The notes beneath the pieces are model-generated. The model made no database searches. It saw nothing but the letters and a program-made list of their open reading frames with translations, and was not told the DNA's origin. A stretch of 64,000 nucleotides of DNA from Idiomarinaceae bacterium HL-53 (GTDB lineage Bacteria > Pseudomonadota > Gammaproteobacteria > Enterobacterales > Alteromonadaceae). The DNA lies in assembly GCA_001458075.1 (NCBI GenBank), contig LN899469.1:1772659-1836658 (forward strand), given 5' to 3'. The position numbers and the translations under genes are program-made. Position 1 is the stretch's first letter; every line of letters starts with the position of its first letter. Positions 9,632 to 17,738 of the stretch are shown here, piece after piece.

Positions 9632-9660
9632 AAGTTAGAACAAAAGAGAGTAATTTGCAA
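9632..9660 (-). promoter_or_regulatory. Sigma70 promoter of fadE
   Basis: Reading toward fadE, TTGCAA (9655-9660) and TAACTT (9632-9637) are separated by exactly 17 bases. The promoter is followed at once by the FadR-like operator. Confidence 0.65.
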
Positions 9661-9758
9661 GTGTTTCGGGCTTTTGAACTCCTTCTAGCACACACTGTCT
9701 ATAAATACGCAAACGGATATGAGAAAGTTTGCAGCGCGTCGCCCAATAAGGAAGCAGT

Positions 9759-10529
9759 ATGAAGCGAAAGAAGATAAAAATGAGCCACAAGAGAGCGATC
9801 GTGGGCACTCTGTTATGTGCTCTATCGATGTTCTCTGGTGCGCTAATCGCCGATGATTCAGGTGTAAACTCAGATATACAGGCGCAGCGAATTAATCAGC
9901 CCTATGAGGCTCAGTATGTTGTGACTCGCAGAGGACGAGAACACGGAGAGGCATTACGGCGTTTACAAGCAGAAGAAAACAACACCTTCAGTTATTTCAC
10001 GGTCACTGACGTATCATTTCTCTTTCTCTCTGATACGCGCGAGCAAGTTACCGCATTTCGATTTGAACGGGGACAAGTGCAACCAATTTCCTATCAGTAC
10101 AAACGCACCGGTACAGGGGAAGATGAGGCGCGTAACTATCGATTCGAAGCTGAAGCAGAACAATTGACGAATGGCAATGGCGATCGTATCGATGTAGAGT
10201 GGAGCGAGGCGCTATTAGACGTAAATTCAGTGTTGCATCAGTTACAGTTTGATTTGTCTTCTGGGGCAACAGAGTTTAGTTATCGAGTGCTAGATGAACA
10301 TGGTCGAGAAGATACTTACACCTTTGAAATTGAGGGGGATGAAACGCTTACGTTGCCATATGGCACCGTGGACACCGTTCGTGTGAAGCGTATTCGTGAA
10401 TCGAACCGCCGAGAAACTTTTATTTGGTTCTCGCCACTTCTCAATTACTCTATCGTGCAAATGCAACAGCTTAAAGAGGGTAAAGAGCAGGCCAAACTGA
10501 GTTTGCGCTCTTTGCGCTATGCTTCCTGA
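9759..10529 (+). CDS. DUF3108 domain protein, predicted periplasmic
   Basis: The 256-residue protein has an N-terminal signal peptide (basic KRKKIK, then a hydrophobic stretch to about GALIADD). The remainder resembles the DUF3108 family: PYEAQYVVTRRG at the start of the mature region and a C-terminal YGTVDTVRVKRIRE ... RETFIWFSP block. These proteins are predicted beta-rich envelope proteins without an assigned function. An AAGGAAG Shine-Dalgarno supports the ATG at 9759; an in-frame ATG at 9780 is an alternative. It is convergent with purN, beside which this family often occurs in gammaproteobacteria. Confidence 0.8.
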   Translation: MKRKKIKMSHKRAIVGTLLCALSMFSGALIADDSGVNSDIQAQRINQPYEAQYVVTRRGREHGEALRRLQAEENNTFSYFTVTDVSFLFLSDTREQVTAFRFERGQVQPISYQYKRTGTGEDEARNYRFEAEAEQLTNGNGDRIDVEWSEALLDVNSVLHQLQFDLSSGATEFSYRVLDEHGREDTYTFEIEGDETLTLPYGTVDTVRVKRIRESNRRETFIWFSPLLNYSIVQMQQLKEGKEQAKLSLRSLRYAS

Positions 10530-10555
10530 TGAGAGCGGTTGAGTTGGGTATGGTG

Positions 10556-11200
10556 CTATTCGCTTGCATACCCTTGAGGACCCAAAAGTTCGCCGTCGAG
10601 TTCAGCGCCGGCAGGCGTCAGCCTGAGACGATCTGCACAGATCCACTTCAGTACCCAAGGGTAAATACGATATTCCTGTTCGTGTACGCGAGCTTGTAAG
10701 TCTTCTTCGGTGTCATTTTCAAAGATTGGAATTTCGGCTTGCAGAATGACAGGCCCGCCGTCGAGCTCTTCACTTACAAAATGTACACTCACGCCGTGCC
10801 TCGTATCGCCGTTTTCAAGCGCTCTGCGATGCGTGTGAAGCCCTTTATACTTCGGCAGTAACGAAGGATGAATATTCAACATCTTGCCCGCAAAGCGGGT
10901 GACGAACTGAGAGCTTAAAATTCTCATAAAACCCGCTAATACGATGACATCTGGCTGGTAGTGCTCTATGCATTCAGCTAGTGCTAAGTCATAGCTTTCA
11001 CGGTCTGAATAGCTCTGGTGAGGAATTACTTCAGTGGCGACGCCGAGTTCTTGAGCTTTCGCTAATCCACCTGCATCGGCACGATTCGAAATAACACAAA
11101 CGACATCACCCGAAATCTCTCCCGCTTGGCAAGCCTCGACAAGATTCACCATATTCGAGCCGGTACCTGAAATGAGAATGACAATGCGCTTGGCACTCAT
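10556..11200 (-). CDS. purN: Phosphoribosylglycinamide formyltransferase PurN
   Basis: PurN transfers a formyl group from 10-formyl-tetrahydrofolate to GAR in the third step of de novo purine synthesis. The 214-residue length is normal. Visible motifs are the N-terminal [11 protein letters not shown] phosphate-binding loop, [12 protein letters not shown] with the catalytic Asn and His, and [13 protein letters not shown] with the conserved Asp. The start overlaps the purM stop by four bases, giving a classical coupled purMN operon. The enzyme is cytosolic. Confidence 0.97.
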   Translation of the reverse strand: MSAKRIVILISGTGSNMVNLVEACQAGEISGDVVCVISNRADAGGLAKAQELGVATEVIPHQSYSDRESYDLALAECIEHYQPDVIVLAGFMRILSSQFVTRFAGKMLNIHPSLLPKYKGLHTHRRALENGDTRHGVSVHFVSEELDGGPVILQAEIPIFENDTEEDLQARVHEQEYRIYPWVLKWICADRLRLTPAGAELDGELLGPQGYASE

Positions 11201-12240
11201 TCTACGAACTCCACCGCAGTGTCCTTCTCTGCTTTCGCTTGAATTTCACCTAGCTCCCATGCGTGTTCGCCATGCTGTTGCAAAACTTCAATTGCTTTTA
11301 CGGCAGCGTTGGCCGGAACTGCTATGACAAGACCTACACCACAGTTGAAGGTGCGAAACATTTCGTCGCGAGCAATATTGCCTTCACGTTGTAACCAGGT
11401 AAAAATATCAGGCCATTGCCAGCTACCTCGACTCACAACCGCTTTAGTACCTGCAGGTAATACACGTGGGATGTTTTCTTGGAAACCGCCACCTGTGATA
11501 TGCGAGATAGCATGCACAGGTACCTGCTTGATAAGATCGAGTACCTGCTTTACATAAATTTTTGTTGGAGCCATTACATGTTCTGCAAGCGGCTTTCCGT
11601 TGAGGTCTGCATTCAGGTCTGCATTCGTCACTTCGATGACTTTGCGAATCAGCGAGTAACCATTTGAGTGGGGCCCAGAAGAGGCGACAGCGATGAGTTT
11701 ATCCCCGGCTTTCACTTTACTACCGTCGATAATTTCACTTTTTTCAACCACACCCACGCAGAAACCAGCGAGATCATAATCGTCGCCTTCGTACATGCCG
11801 GGCATTTCTGCGGTTTCACCACCAATTAATGCGCAACCTGCTTGCAGGCAGCCTTCACCGATGCCAGTGACCACGCTCGCGGCAACATCAACATTCAATT
11901 TGCCGGTAGCATAGTAATCAAGGAAGAACAGAGGCTCTGCTCCTTGTACGATAAGGTCGTTCACACACATCGCAACTAAGTCGATACCAACGCTGTCGTG
12001 CTTCTTTAAATCAATCGCGAGTCGAAGTTTAGTGCCGACACCATCGGTACCCGACACTAATACCGGTTGTTTATAACCTTCTGGAATCTCACAGAGCGCA
12101 CCAAAGCCGCCAATATTCCCCATTACTTCCCGACGATGAGTTTTTTTAGTGACATGTTTAATGCGGTCGACCAATGCGTTCCCCGCATCAATATCGACGC
12201 CGGCGTCTTTGTAGCTTAAAGATGGTTTTTGCTCGCTCAC
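11197..12240 (-). CDS. purM: Phosphoribosylformylglycinamidine cyclo-ligase PurM
   Basis: PurM closes the imidazole ring (FGAM to AIR, using ATP) in purine synthesis. I start it at GTG 12240 because the family begins close to [18 protein letters not shown] and GAGGA lies just upstream. The reading frame stays open another 31 codons upstream, but that stretch does not resemble the family. This gives 347 residues, as usual. Motifs include [38 protein letters not shown] and [12 protein letters not shown]. It is coupled to purN. A 7-bp hairpin at 12276-12303 falls in its leader. Confidence 0.96.
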   Translation of the reverse strand: MSEQKPSLSYKDAGVDIDAGNALVDRIKHVTKKTHRREVMGNIGGFGALCEIPEGYKQPVLVSGTDGVGTKLRLAIDLKKHDSVGIDLVAMCVNDLIVQGAEPLFFLDYYATGKLNVDVAASVVTGIGEGCLQAGCALIGGETAEMPGMYEGDDYDLAGFCVGVVEKSEIIDGSKVKAGDKLIAVASSGPHSNGYSLIRKVIEVTNADLNADLNGKPLAEHVMAPTKIYVKQVLDLIKQVPVHAISHITGGGFQENIPRVLPAGTKAVVSRGSWQWPDIFTWLQREGNIARDEMFRTFNCGVGLVIAVPANAAVKAIEVLQQHGEHAWELGEIQAKAEKDTAVEFVE

Positions 12241-12275
12241 AAGAGGGTCCTCAGCACAATGGTGTCTTCTAGTTG

Positions 12276-12303
12276 CCCGACAGAGAGGCAGTGAATTGTC
12301 GGG
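12276..12303 (-). promoter_or_regulatory. Inverted repeat in the purM leader
   Basis: CCCGACA and TGTCGGG form a 7-bp stem around a 14-base loop, 36 bases upstream of the purM GTG. No T-run follows, so it is not an obvious terminator. It could be an RNA hairpin affecting translation or stability; function unknown. No PurR box was convincing nearby. Confidence 0.35.
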
Positions 12304-12421
12304 GGCGTATCTTACCACAGACGAAGCGTGCATAAACGCGAAAAAATATTTTTTCTGGTCTATTGTGAAAACACTGATTATAGCGTCAAATGCTCACACC
12401 TTAATTCACTGGGGGCATTGT

Positions 12422-13549
12422 ATGGCTCGCCCTTTTAGAATCGTTTCAGCAACAGATGCTCATCTCGCAGCAATGCTAGAAATTAACCGTGAAGCGGCCG
12501 CTTATGACTTAATTAGCCGCCGCAGTTTCAAACGGTTCGTTCACCATGAGCAGGCGGTTTGTGACGTGCTCGAAGCAGAAGTTTCCGTTGCGGGTCGGTT
12601 GGAATGGAAAACAGTGGGTTATGCTATTTTACTGTTTCGCAAAGGAACCAAGCTTGCCCGGCTCTATTCTCTCGCTATTGCGCCTGGATATCAGCAATTA
12701 GGATGGGGTGGCGTGTTATTACGACACGTTGAAGCATTGGCACAAGAAGAACATAGTCTTTATTTGCGTGTAGATGTTCCGAACTTCAATCACACTATAG
12801 AATTTTTTAAGCATCATGGCTATGTGAAACTGGGTCTCAAAACGGCATATTTTGATGACTTGGGCGACGCGTTCACGCTGCAAAAGCAATTGCACTTCTT
12901 CAACATTCAACAAGTGCCTCGTGTGGTACCGTACCTTACTCAAACCACTGACTTTACGTGCGGTCCGGCAAGCCTTTTAATGGCGCTCGCCTATTTTGGC
13001 AAGCCCGTTGAGGCGCCAGAGTTTGAAGAACTGGAAATTTGGCGTGAGGCAACAACAATCTTCATGACTTCGGGGCATGGTGGTTGCGGGCCCCATGGTC
13101 TTGCGCGAGCGGCATTGCGCCGTGGTTTAAAGGTAGAGTTGTGGGTGAGCCAATCAGGCCCCGTTATGCTTGATTCTGTACGTACGCATGAAAAAAGGGA
13201 AGTTATGGCGCGTATTCAAGAGGCCGACATGGCCGCATTGAGAGCGCAAAAAGTAAAAGTGCGGGTAGGCGATTATCACCTCGAGCGACTGCGCATAGAC
13301 TTGTCCACTGGGAAGCTCGTGATTGCGCTGATTAGCACTTTCCAGTTCGACCAAATGAAAGCGCCTCATTGGGTGCTCATTGCAGCAGCAGACGACGAGT
13401 TTGTTTATATAAATGACCCTGATGATGATCTGTTACCGTGGCAAAGCGAGACGGAGCGTCAATATCTACCGGTGCCCAATAGTACATTTATAAAGGCTTT
13501 TGGCTACGGTACTGCCAGATTGAGAACCGCTTTGGTACTTTCTGCGTAG
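12422..13549 (+). CDS. GNAT acetyltransferase fused to a C39-like peptidase domain
   Basis: This 375-residue protein is a two-domain fusion. The N-terminal half (about 5-150) is a RimI-type GNAT fold with the acetyl-CoA loop QQLGWGG at 91-97 and the LYSLAIAPGY strand before it. The C-terminal half (about 165-375) is a peptidase-C39-like (DUF3335) domain with Cys180 in TTDFTCGPASLLMALAYF, His316 in APHWVLIA and the NDPD motif at about 331, a papain-like Cys-His-Asp/Asn set. I start at ATG 12422; an earlier ATG in frame lies in the divergent purM leader and adds an unrelated tail. The family is known in marine gammaproteobacteria but its substrate is not. It may modify or cut a peptide. Confidence 0.85.
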   Translation: MARPFRIVSATDAHLAAMLEINREAAAYDLISRRSFKRFVHHEQAVCDVLEAEVSVAGRLEWKTVGYAILLFRKGTKLARLYSLAIAPGYQQLGWGGVLLRHVEALAQEEHSLYLRVDVPNFNHTIEFFKHHGYVKLGLKTAYFDDLGDAFTLQKQLHFFNIQQVPRVVPYLTQTTDFTCGPASLLMALAYFGKPVEAPEFEELEIWREATTIFMTSGHGGCGPHGLARAALRRGLKVELWVSQSGPVMLDSVRTHEKREVMARIQEADMAALRAQKVKVRVGDYHLERLRIDLSTGKLVIALISTFQFDQMKAPHWVLIAAADDEFVYINDPDDDLLPWQSETERQYLPVPNSTFIKAFGYGTARLRTALVLSA

Positions 13550-13591
13550 ACACTCATAGATACATAAAAAAGTCTATTGGAGGAGGAAAAG

Positions 13592-14191
13592 ATGGCAAAA
13601 GTACTGGTCCTTTATTATTCGAGTTATGGTCACATTGAAACGATGGCGCAAGCCATTGCAGAGGGGGCTCGCAAAGCTGGGGCAGACGTTGATATTAAGC
13701 GTGTGCCAGAGTTAGTCCCTGAACAGGTTGCAAAAGATTCTGGCTATAAAACCGACCAAGCCGCTGAGGTCGCAAAACCAGACGATCTGAAGCAATACGA
13801 TGCGGTGATTTTTGGCTCGCCAACACGATTTGGCATGATGGCCTCGCAAATGAAAAACTTTATCGACCAATGCGGTGGCTTGTGGGCGAAAGGTGAACTC
13901 ATAGGCAAGGTGGGAGGGGTGTTTACTTCAACCGCAACTCAGCATGGGGGGCAGGAATCTACGATTTTAAATTTCCATACTGTGCTGCTTCATCTTGGTT
14001 TCGTGGTGGCGGGCTTGCCTTATAGCTTCCAAGGGCAGATGACACTCGATGAAATTACCGGCGGAAGTCCTTATGGCGCTTCAACGCTTGCTGGAGGAGA
14101 CGGTTCACGCCAGCCGAGCGAGAATGAGCTTGCTGGTGCGCGATTCCAAGGCGAACATATTGCAAAGCTCGCAGCAAAGCTTTCTGCATAA
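13592..14191 (+). CDS. wrbA: NAD(P)H:quinone oxidoreductase WrbA
   Basis: WrbA is an FMN flavoprotein that reduces quinones by two electrons and protects against redox cycling. The N-terminus [16 protein letters not shown] is the flavodoxin-like FMN phosphate loop. Further motifs are [17 protein letters not shown] and [18 protein letters not shown] start at ATG 13592, after a strong GGAGGAGG, giving 199 residues, the usual family size; the frame extends five codons upstream over the Shine-Dalgarno itself. It is probably a single-gene unit: a perfect hairpin follows. Confidence 0.96.
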   Translation: MAKVLVLYYSSYGHIETMAQAIAEGARKAGADVDIKRVPELVPEQVAKDSGYKTDQAAEVAKPDDLKQYDAVIFGSPTRFGMMASQMKNFIDQCGGLWAKGELIGKVGGVFTSTATQHGGQESTILNFHTVLLHLGFVVAGLPYSFQGQMTLDEITGGSPYGASTLAGGDGSRQPSENELAGARFQGEHIAKLAAKLSA

Positions 14192-14218
14192 AGTATTTTT
14201 AAGCAAACTTAAGAAAAA

Positions 14219-14246
14219 GTGTGTTGAGTTTACAGACTCAACACAC
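14219..14246. terminator. Perfect hairpin after wrbA (possible terminator)
   Basis: GTGTGTTGAGT and ACTCAACACAC form an 11-bp perfect stem with a 6-base loop. The plus-strand side lacks a T-run (GCCTTACG follows), whereas the left flank is A-rich and would give a U-tract only for minus-strand transcripts. It lies between two plus-strand genes. Confidence 0.5.
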
Positions 14247-14308
14247 GCCTTACGTTAAACTTTGCTCATTCTTAGTGAGAACCTTTTTTACAAAAAAGAG
14301 ATGAGCGT

Positions 14309-14653
14309 ATGACCCAACCTTTGCCTCCTTGCCCTGCTTGCCAATCTGAATATGCATATCAAGACGGTACCATTCTCATTTGTCCTGAATGTGGCCTTGA
14401 GTGGAACCCAAACGAGAGTAGCCAGGTCGATAATGAGAGTCGTTCTGTTAACGACGCAAATGGACAATCTTTGACAGAGGGTGACAAAGTAACTCTGATT
14501 AAAGACTTAAAGGTAAAAGGGACTTCAACTACTCTAAAAGTAGGTACTAAGGCGCAGATTAAACGTGTTGTAGACGGTGATCATGATATTGATTGCAAAG
14601 TCGATGGGGTAGGTCCCATGATGTTGAAATCGCAGTTCGTAAAGAAGGCTTGA
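14309..14653 (+). CDS. yjdM: Zinc-ribbon alkylphosphonate-utilisation-type protein YjdM (PhnA)
   Basis: The 114-residue protein has an N-terminal zinc ribbon with Cys8, Cys11, Cys25 and Cys28 (CPACQ ... [10 protein letters not shown]). A C-terminal SH3-like beta domain contains [16 protein letters not shown] and the terminal [12 protein letters not shown]. This is the YjdM/PhnA layout. Despite the historical name, the E. coli protein is not needed for phosphonate use and its role is undefined. A 9-base gap separates it from the M48 lipoprotein gene, so it probably heads a yjdM-loiP-dapB unit. Confidence 0.93.
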   Translation: MTQPLPPCPACQSEYAYQDGTILICPECGLEWNPNESSQVDNESRSVNDANGQSLTEGDKVTLIKDLKVKGTSTTLKVGTKAQIKRVVDGDHDIDCKVDGVGPMMLKSQFVKKA

Positions 14654-14662
14654 GGAGTGAGC

Positions 14663-15529
14663 ATGCGTATGAAATATAAGTTACTAAGTCTATTAAGTGC
14701 ATGCGCGATCGTTGCATGCAGTACCTCGCCTACGGGCCGGGCTACGATTAATTTTATGAGTGGCGATCAGCTGAATGAAATGGGACGTGCCTCTTTCACT
14801 CAGATGAAGGAAGAGGGGAGTGTAACGGACGACCCCGCGCTGAATGAGTATGTGCAATGCATTACCGATCATTTAGTGGCTGTTTTACCTGACGAATACC
14901 GCAATTACGATTGGGAAATCGCGGTATTTGAAGAAGAGAGTGTGAATGCGTTTGCACTACCAGGGGGATATATGGGGGTGTACACGGGTATGATTCGCCT
15001 CGCGGAAAACCAGCATCAATTAGCCGCTGTAATGGGGCACGAGATTGGTCATGTCATGGCAGAACACGGTGGTGAGCGATTAAGTGGAAATATTCTGGTT
15101 TCGGGTGCCCTGTTCGCAGCAGATTTATTATTGTCAGAACGACCGAATAATCAACGCGCAATGATTATGGCGGGGCTTGGTATCGGTGCACAGGTCGGCG
15201 TGATGTTGCCATTCAGTCGCAAGCATGAGTCTGAGGCTGACGAAATTGGAATGGAACTGATGTCAAAGGCGGGGTTTGAACCGCAACAAGCCGTAAGGTT
15301 GTGGGAGTTGATGGCAGAGAATTCGCAAGGAAGTGGTCCCGAGTTGCTCTCGACACATCCAGCCCCCGAAAGCCGTATTGAAGATTTGAGCGGCCAAGTT
15401 CCGTCAGCACTGCCTTACTATCAAGAGCGCAGACAACAAGGGGCGTTGCCGCAATGTGAGAAACCTGAATTGGTCGAAAGAGCCGCGACATCCGAGCCAG
15501 AGACAACCAAAGCGAAAGGTGGAAAATAA
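14663..15529 (+). CDS. M48 family metalloprotease lipoprotein, LoiP/YggG-like
   Basis: The protein is a predicted lipoprotein (lipobox IVAC, lipidated Cys19) with an M48 peptidase domain. The zinc site HEIGH lies at about 126-130, the third ligand Glu is in HESEADEIGMELM, and a downstream STHPAPESRI motif is typical of the family. Relatives such as E. coli LoiP are outer-membrane-associated and take part in envelope protein quality control. The ATG at 14663 is chosen because GAGGAG lies five bases upstream; an in-frame GTG at 14657 overlaps that Shine-Dalgarno. About 288 residues. The C-terminal tail is charged and probably disordered. Confidence 0.88.
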   Translation: MRMKYKLLSLLSACAIVACSTSPTGRATINFMSGDQLNEMGRASFTQMKEEGSVTDDPALNEYVQCITDHLVAVLPDEYRNYDWEIAVFEEESVNAFALPGGYMGVYTGMIRLAENQHQLAAVMGHEIGHVMAEHGGERLSGNILVSGALFAADLLLSERPNNQRAMIMAGLGIGAQVGVMLPFSRKHESEADEIGMELMSKAGFEPQQAVRLWELMAENSQGSGPELLSTHPAPESRIEDLSGQVPSALPYYQERRQQGALPQCEKPELVERAATSEPETTKAKGGK

Positions 15530-15543
15530 GGAATGAGCTACGC

Positions 15544-16368
15544 ATGTTGAAAATTGCATTGGTCGGCGCAACGGGGCGTATGGGAACGCGTGTTGCCGAA
15601 CAGCTATTACTTGCAGAGAATGCTGAATTAATTGCTGTAATAACCCACGACGATTCAGCTTGGGTAGATAAACCATACCGCGAAGTATTGCTAAAGCACG
15701 GGGTTGCCGTTGAAGCAAAAAGTTTAAGAGTCAGTTCTGACTTTACGCAACTGCGGCAAGCCGATGTGGTGATTGATTTTGCGACGGCTCAAGGTATTGC
15801 GAAAAGAGTGGAATTTTACGCTCAATTGAGAAAACCAATAGTACTTTGCACCACTGGACTTAACGAATCGACGCTCGCGTCGGTAAAGGCATTAAGCCAA
15901 GAAATACCGATGGTGGTAGCACCGAATACGAGTGTGGGAATGAACCTACTCGCGACTTTGGTTGCGACCGCTAGTGCTGCGATGGGCGCAGATGCTGATA
16001 TTGAGATATTGGAAGCGCATCACACGAAGAAGCAGGATGCACCATCGGGTTCAGCGATTCTCTTGGGCGAAGCGGCTGCGCAAGCACGAGGGCAGCAACT
16101 CAAGGATGTTGCAGCTTACGACCGAAATGGTCAAGATGAACTGCACCAGAAGGGCTCAATTGGGTTCGCTACGATTCGCGGCGGCGATATTGTTGGGGAG
16201 CATACAGTGTTTGTAATCGCTGGAGGAGAGCGTTTAGAACTCACCCATCGGGTTAGTTCTAGAAATACATTTGCAACCGGCGCAATTCGCGCTGCACATT
16301 GGGTAGCCGGCAGGCCAGCTGGTTTTTACGAGATGAAAGACGTTCTTGGGCTAGACGAAAAGCGCTGA
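15544..16368 (+). CDS. dapB: 4-hydroxy-tetrahydrodipicolinate reductase DapB
   Basis: DapB reduces HTPA to tetrahydrodipicolinate with NAD(P)H in the diaminopimelate/lysine pathway, supplying peptidoglycan and lysine. The N-terminal nucleotide loop is ALVGATGRMGTRV, the catalytic region EAHHTKKQDAPSGSA contains the conserved His and Lys, and the C-terminus has FATGAIRAAHWV. The 274-residue length is normal. It sits upstream of carAB as in E. coli and 14 bases after the M48 gene. A terminator separates it from carA. Confidence 0.97.
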   Translation: MLKIALVGATGRMGTRVAEQLLLAENAELIAVITHDDSAWVDKPYREVLLKHGVAVEAKSLRVSSDFTQLRQADVVIDFATAQGIAKRVEFYAQLRKPIVLCTTGLNESTLASVKALSQEIPMVVAPNTSVGMNLLATLVATASAAMGADADIEILEAHHTKKQDAPSGSAILLGEAAAQARGQQLKDVAAYDRNGQDELHQKGSIGFATIRGGDIVGEHTVFVIAGGERLELTHRVSSRNTFATGAIRAAHWVAGRPAGFYEMKDVLGLDEKR

Positions 16369-16389
16369 ATTTCGTACACTAGCACCAAT

Positions 16390-16406
16390 TTGCCGAACGC
16401 CGGCAA
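16390..16406 (+). promoter_or_regulatory. Stem-loop in the dapB-carA gap
   Basis: TTGCCG and CGGCAA pair around a 5-base loop. No T-run follows. It may be part of the dapB 3' end or of a carA leader structure together with the terminator at 16494-16531. Confidence 0.3.
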
Positions 16407-16493
16407 GCTCACTGTGTCAACGTAAGCTGAGTTCCAGTTAAGTTGTATAGCTAGCAAAGGAAACAGCGAACGTATTGGCATTGGATACGGTGT

Positions 16494-16531
16494 AAAACGG
16501 GGAAGTAGTTGCGAGACTTGCCCGTTTTTTT
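16494..16531 (+). terminator. Terminator or attenuator immediately before carA
   Basis: AAAACGGG pairs with CCCGTTTT, a nested AAGT/ACTT extends the stem, and seven T residues follow. It ends only 16 bases before the carA start and 5 bases before its Shine-Dalgarno. It may end dapB transcripts or attenuate carA. Confidence 0.7.
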
Positions 16532-16547
16532 ATGTTCGGAGGTTCCC

Positions 16548-17717
16548 TTGAGTATTCAAGCGAGCAAGACTGCACGCAAAGCAATTTTGGTACTCGCTGA
16601 CGGCACTGTGTTTTACGGGCGCGCAATAGGCGCCGAAGGACACGCCGTCGGAGAAGTTGTCTTCAATACCGCGATGACCGGCTACCAAGAAATTTTAACC
16701 GACCCCTCTTATCTCGAACAAATCGTTACTCTCACTTATCCCCACATTGGTAATTACGGCACAAACACCCAAGACTGCGAGTCTCATAAGGTTTGGGCGA
16801 AAGCTTTAGTCATTCGAGATGAATCGCCGATTGACAGTAATTTCCGCTCTGAGCAGAGCTTGGGTGAATATTTGCGTGGTAACGGCGTCGTGGGGATTTC
16901 AGATATTGACACGCGGCGGCTGACGAATCATTTGCGCGAAACGGGTGCGCAAAATGGCTGTGTCATCACTTATGAGGTAGAGAACGCAGCCCCCGTTGCT
17001 GAGGCATTGAAGTACGCGCAGGCATTTGGTGGGCTTGCGGGTTTGGATCTGGCGAAAGTAGCAACCTGTGAAAGCAGTTTTCCCTGGACTGAGGGAACTT
17101 GGGATTTAGAAGCCGGTTTTAGTAAACAACAGCAAACCGACTTTCATGTTGTCGCTTACGATTTTGGAGTGAAGCTCAACATTTTACGTATGCTAGCGCA
17201 GCGTAACTGCCGCGTAACGGTTGTGCCTGCACAAACACCTGCCAGTGAAGTGCTTGCGATGAAGCCTGATGGTGTCTTTTTATCAAATGGCCCCGGTGAT
17301 CCCGAGCCTTGTGTCTATGCGATCAAAGCGATTCGAACCTTTCTTGATGAGGGCATTCCTCTCTTTGGTATTTGTTTGGGGCATCAATTACTGGCGCTCG
17401 CCTCAGGTGCAAAAACGAGCAAGATGAAATTTGGTCATCATGGGGCGAATCACCCAGTGGTAGATATAGACTCTGGTCGCGTTATGATCACGAGCCAGAA
17501 CCATGGCTTTGCGGTCGACGAGACATCACTACCCAACTTTATGGTTGCAACTCATAAATCTCTTTTTGATGGCTCGTTACAAGGAATTCATCGCACAGAT
17601 AAGCCTGCCTTCGGTTTCCAAGGACACCCTGAGGCAAGTCCTGGGCCACATGACGCAGCGCCTCTTTTCGATCATTTTATTGAGCTAATGACAACACAAC
17701 AAAAAGCCACCGCATAA
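16548..17717 (+). CDS. carA: Carbamoyl-phosphate synthase small subunit CarA
   Basis: CarA is the glutaminase subunit that delivers ammonia to CarB for carbamoyl phosphate, the shared precursor of arginine and pyrimidines. The class-I amidotransferase domain contains the nucleophile elbow [13 protein letters not shown] and the C-terminal [13 protein letters not shown] with catalytic His and Glu. The start is assigned to TTG 16548, seven bases after GGAGG; the family begins around [18 protein letters not shown], and E. coli carA also uses TTG. This gives 389 residues. The frame's earlier ATG lies in the terminator loop and is unlikely. carB follows after 21 bases. Confidence 0.96.
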   Translation: MSIQASKTARKAILVLADGTVFYGRAIGAEGHAVGEVVFNTAMTGYQEILTDPSYLEQIVTLTYPHIGNYGTNTQDCESHKVWAKALVIRDESPIDSNFRSEQSLGEYLRGNGVVGISDIDTRRLTNHLRETGAQNGCVITYEVENAAPVAEALKYAQAFGGLAGLDLAKVATCESSFPWTEGTWDLEAGFSKQQQTDFHVVAYDFGVKLNILRMLAQRNCRVTVVPAQTPASEVLAMKPDGVFLSNGPGDPEPCVYAIKAIRTFLDEGIPLFGICLGHQLLALASGAKTSKMKFGHHGANHPVVDIDSGRVMITSQNHGFAVDETSLPNFMVATHKSLFDGSLQGIHRTDKPAFGFQGHPEASPGPHDAAPLFDHFIELMTTQQKATA

Positions 17718-17738
17718 CGATAAGGAAGCAGTGTCCCT

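Noticed and set aside
9677-9705. Possible sigmaE promoter (GAACTC-N16-TCTATA) before the DUF3108 gene
   Set aside because: The -10 part fits sigmaE poorly; TATAAA alone could be a sigma70 -10 without a good -35.
12241-12333. N-terminal extension of purM by 31 codons
   Set aside because: The extension contains no PurM similarity, while a GTG with an upstream GAGGA fits the family N-terminus.
12340-12355. Perfect palindrome GAAAAAATATTTTTTC between purM and the GNAT/C39 gene
   Set aside because: Such A-tract/T-tract palindromes arise easily in AT-rich promoter spacers and it does not match PurR or another known operator.
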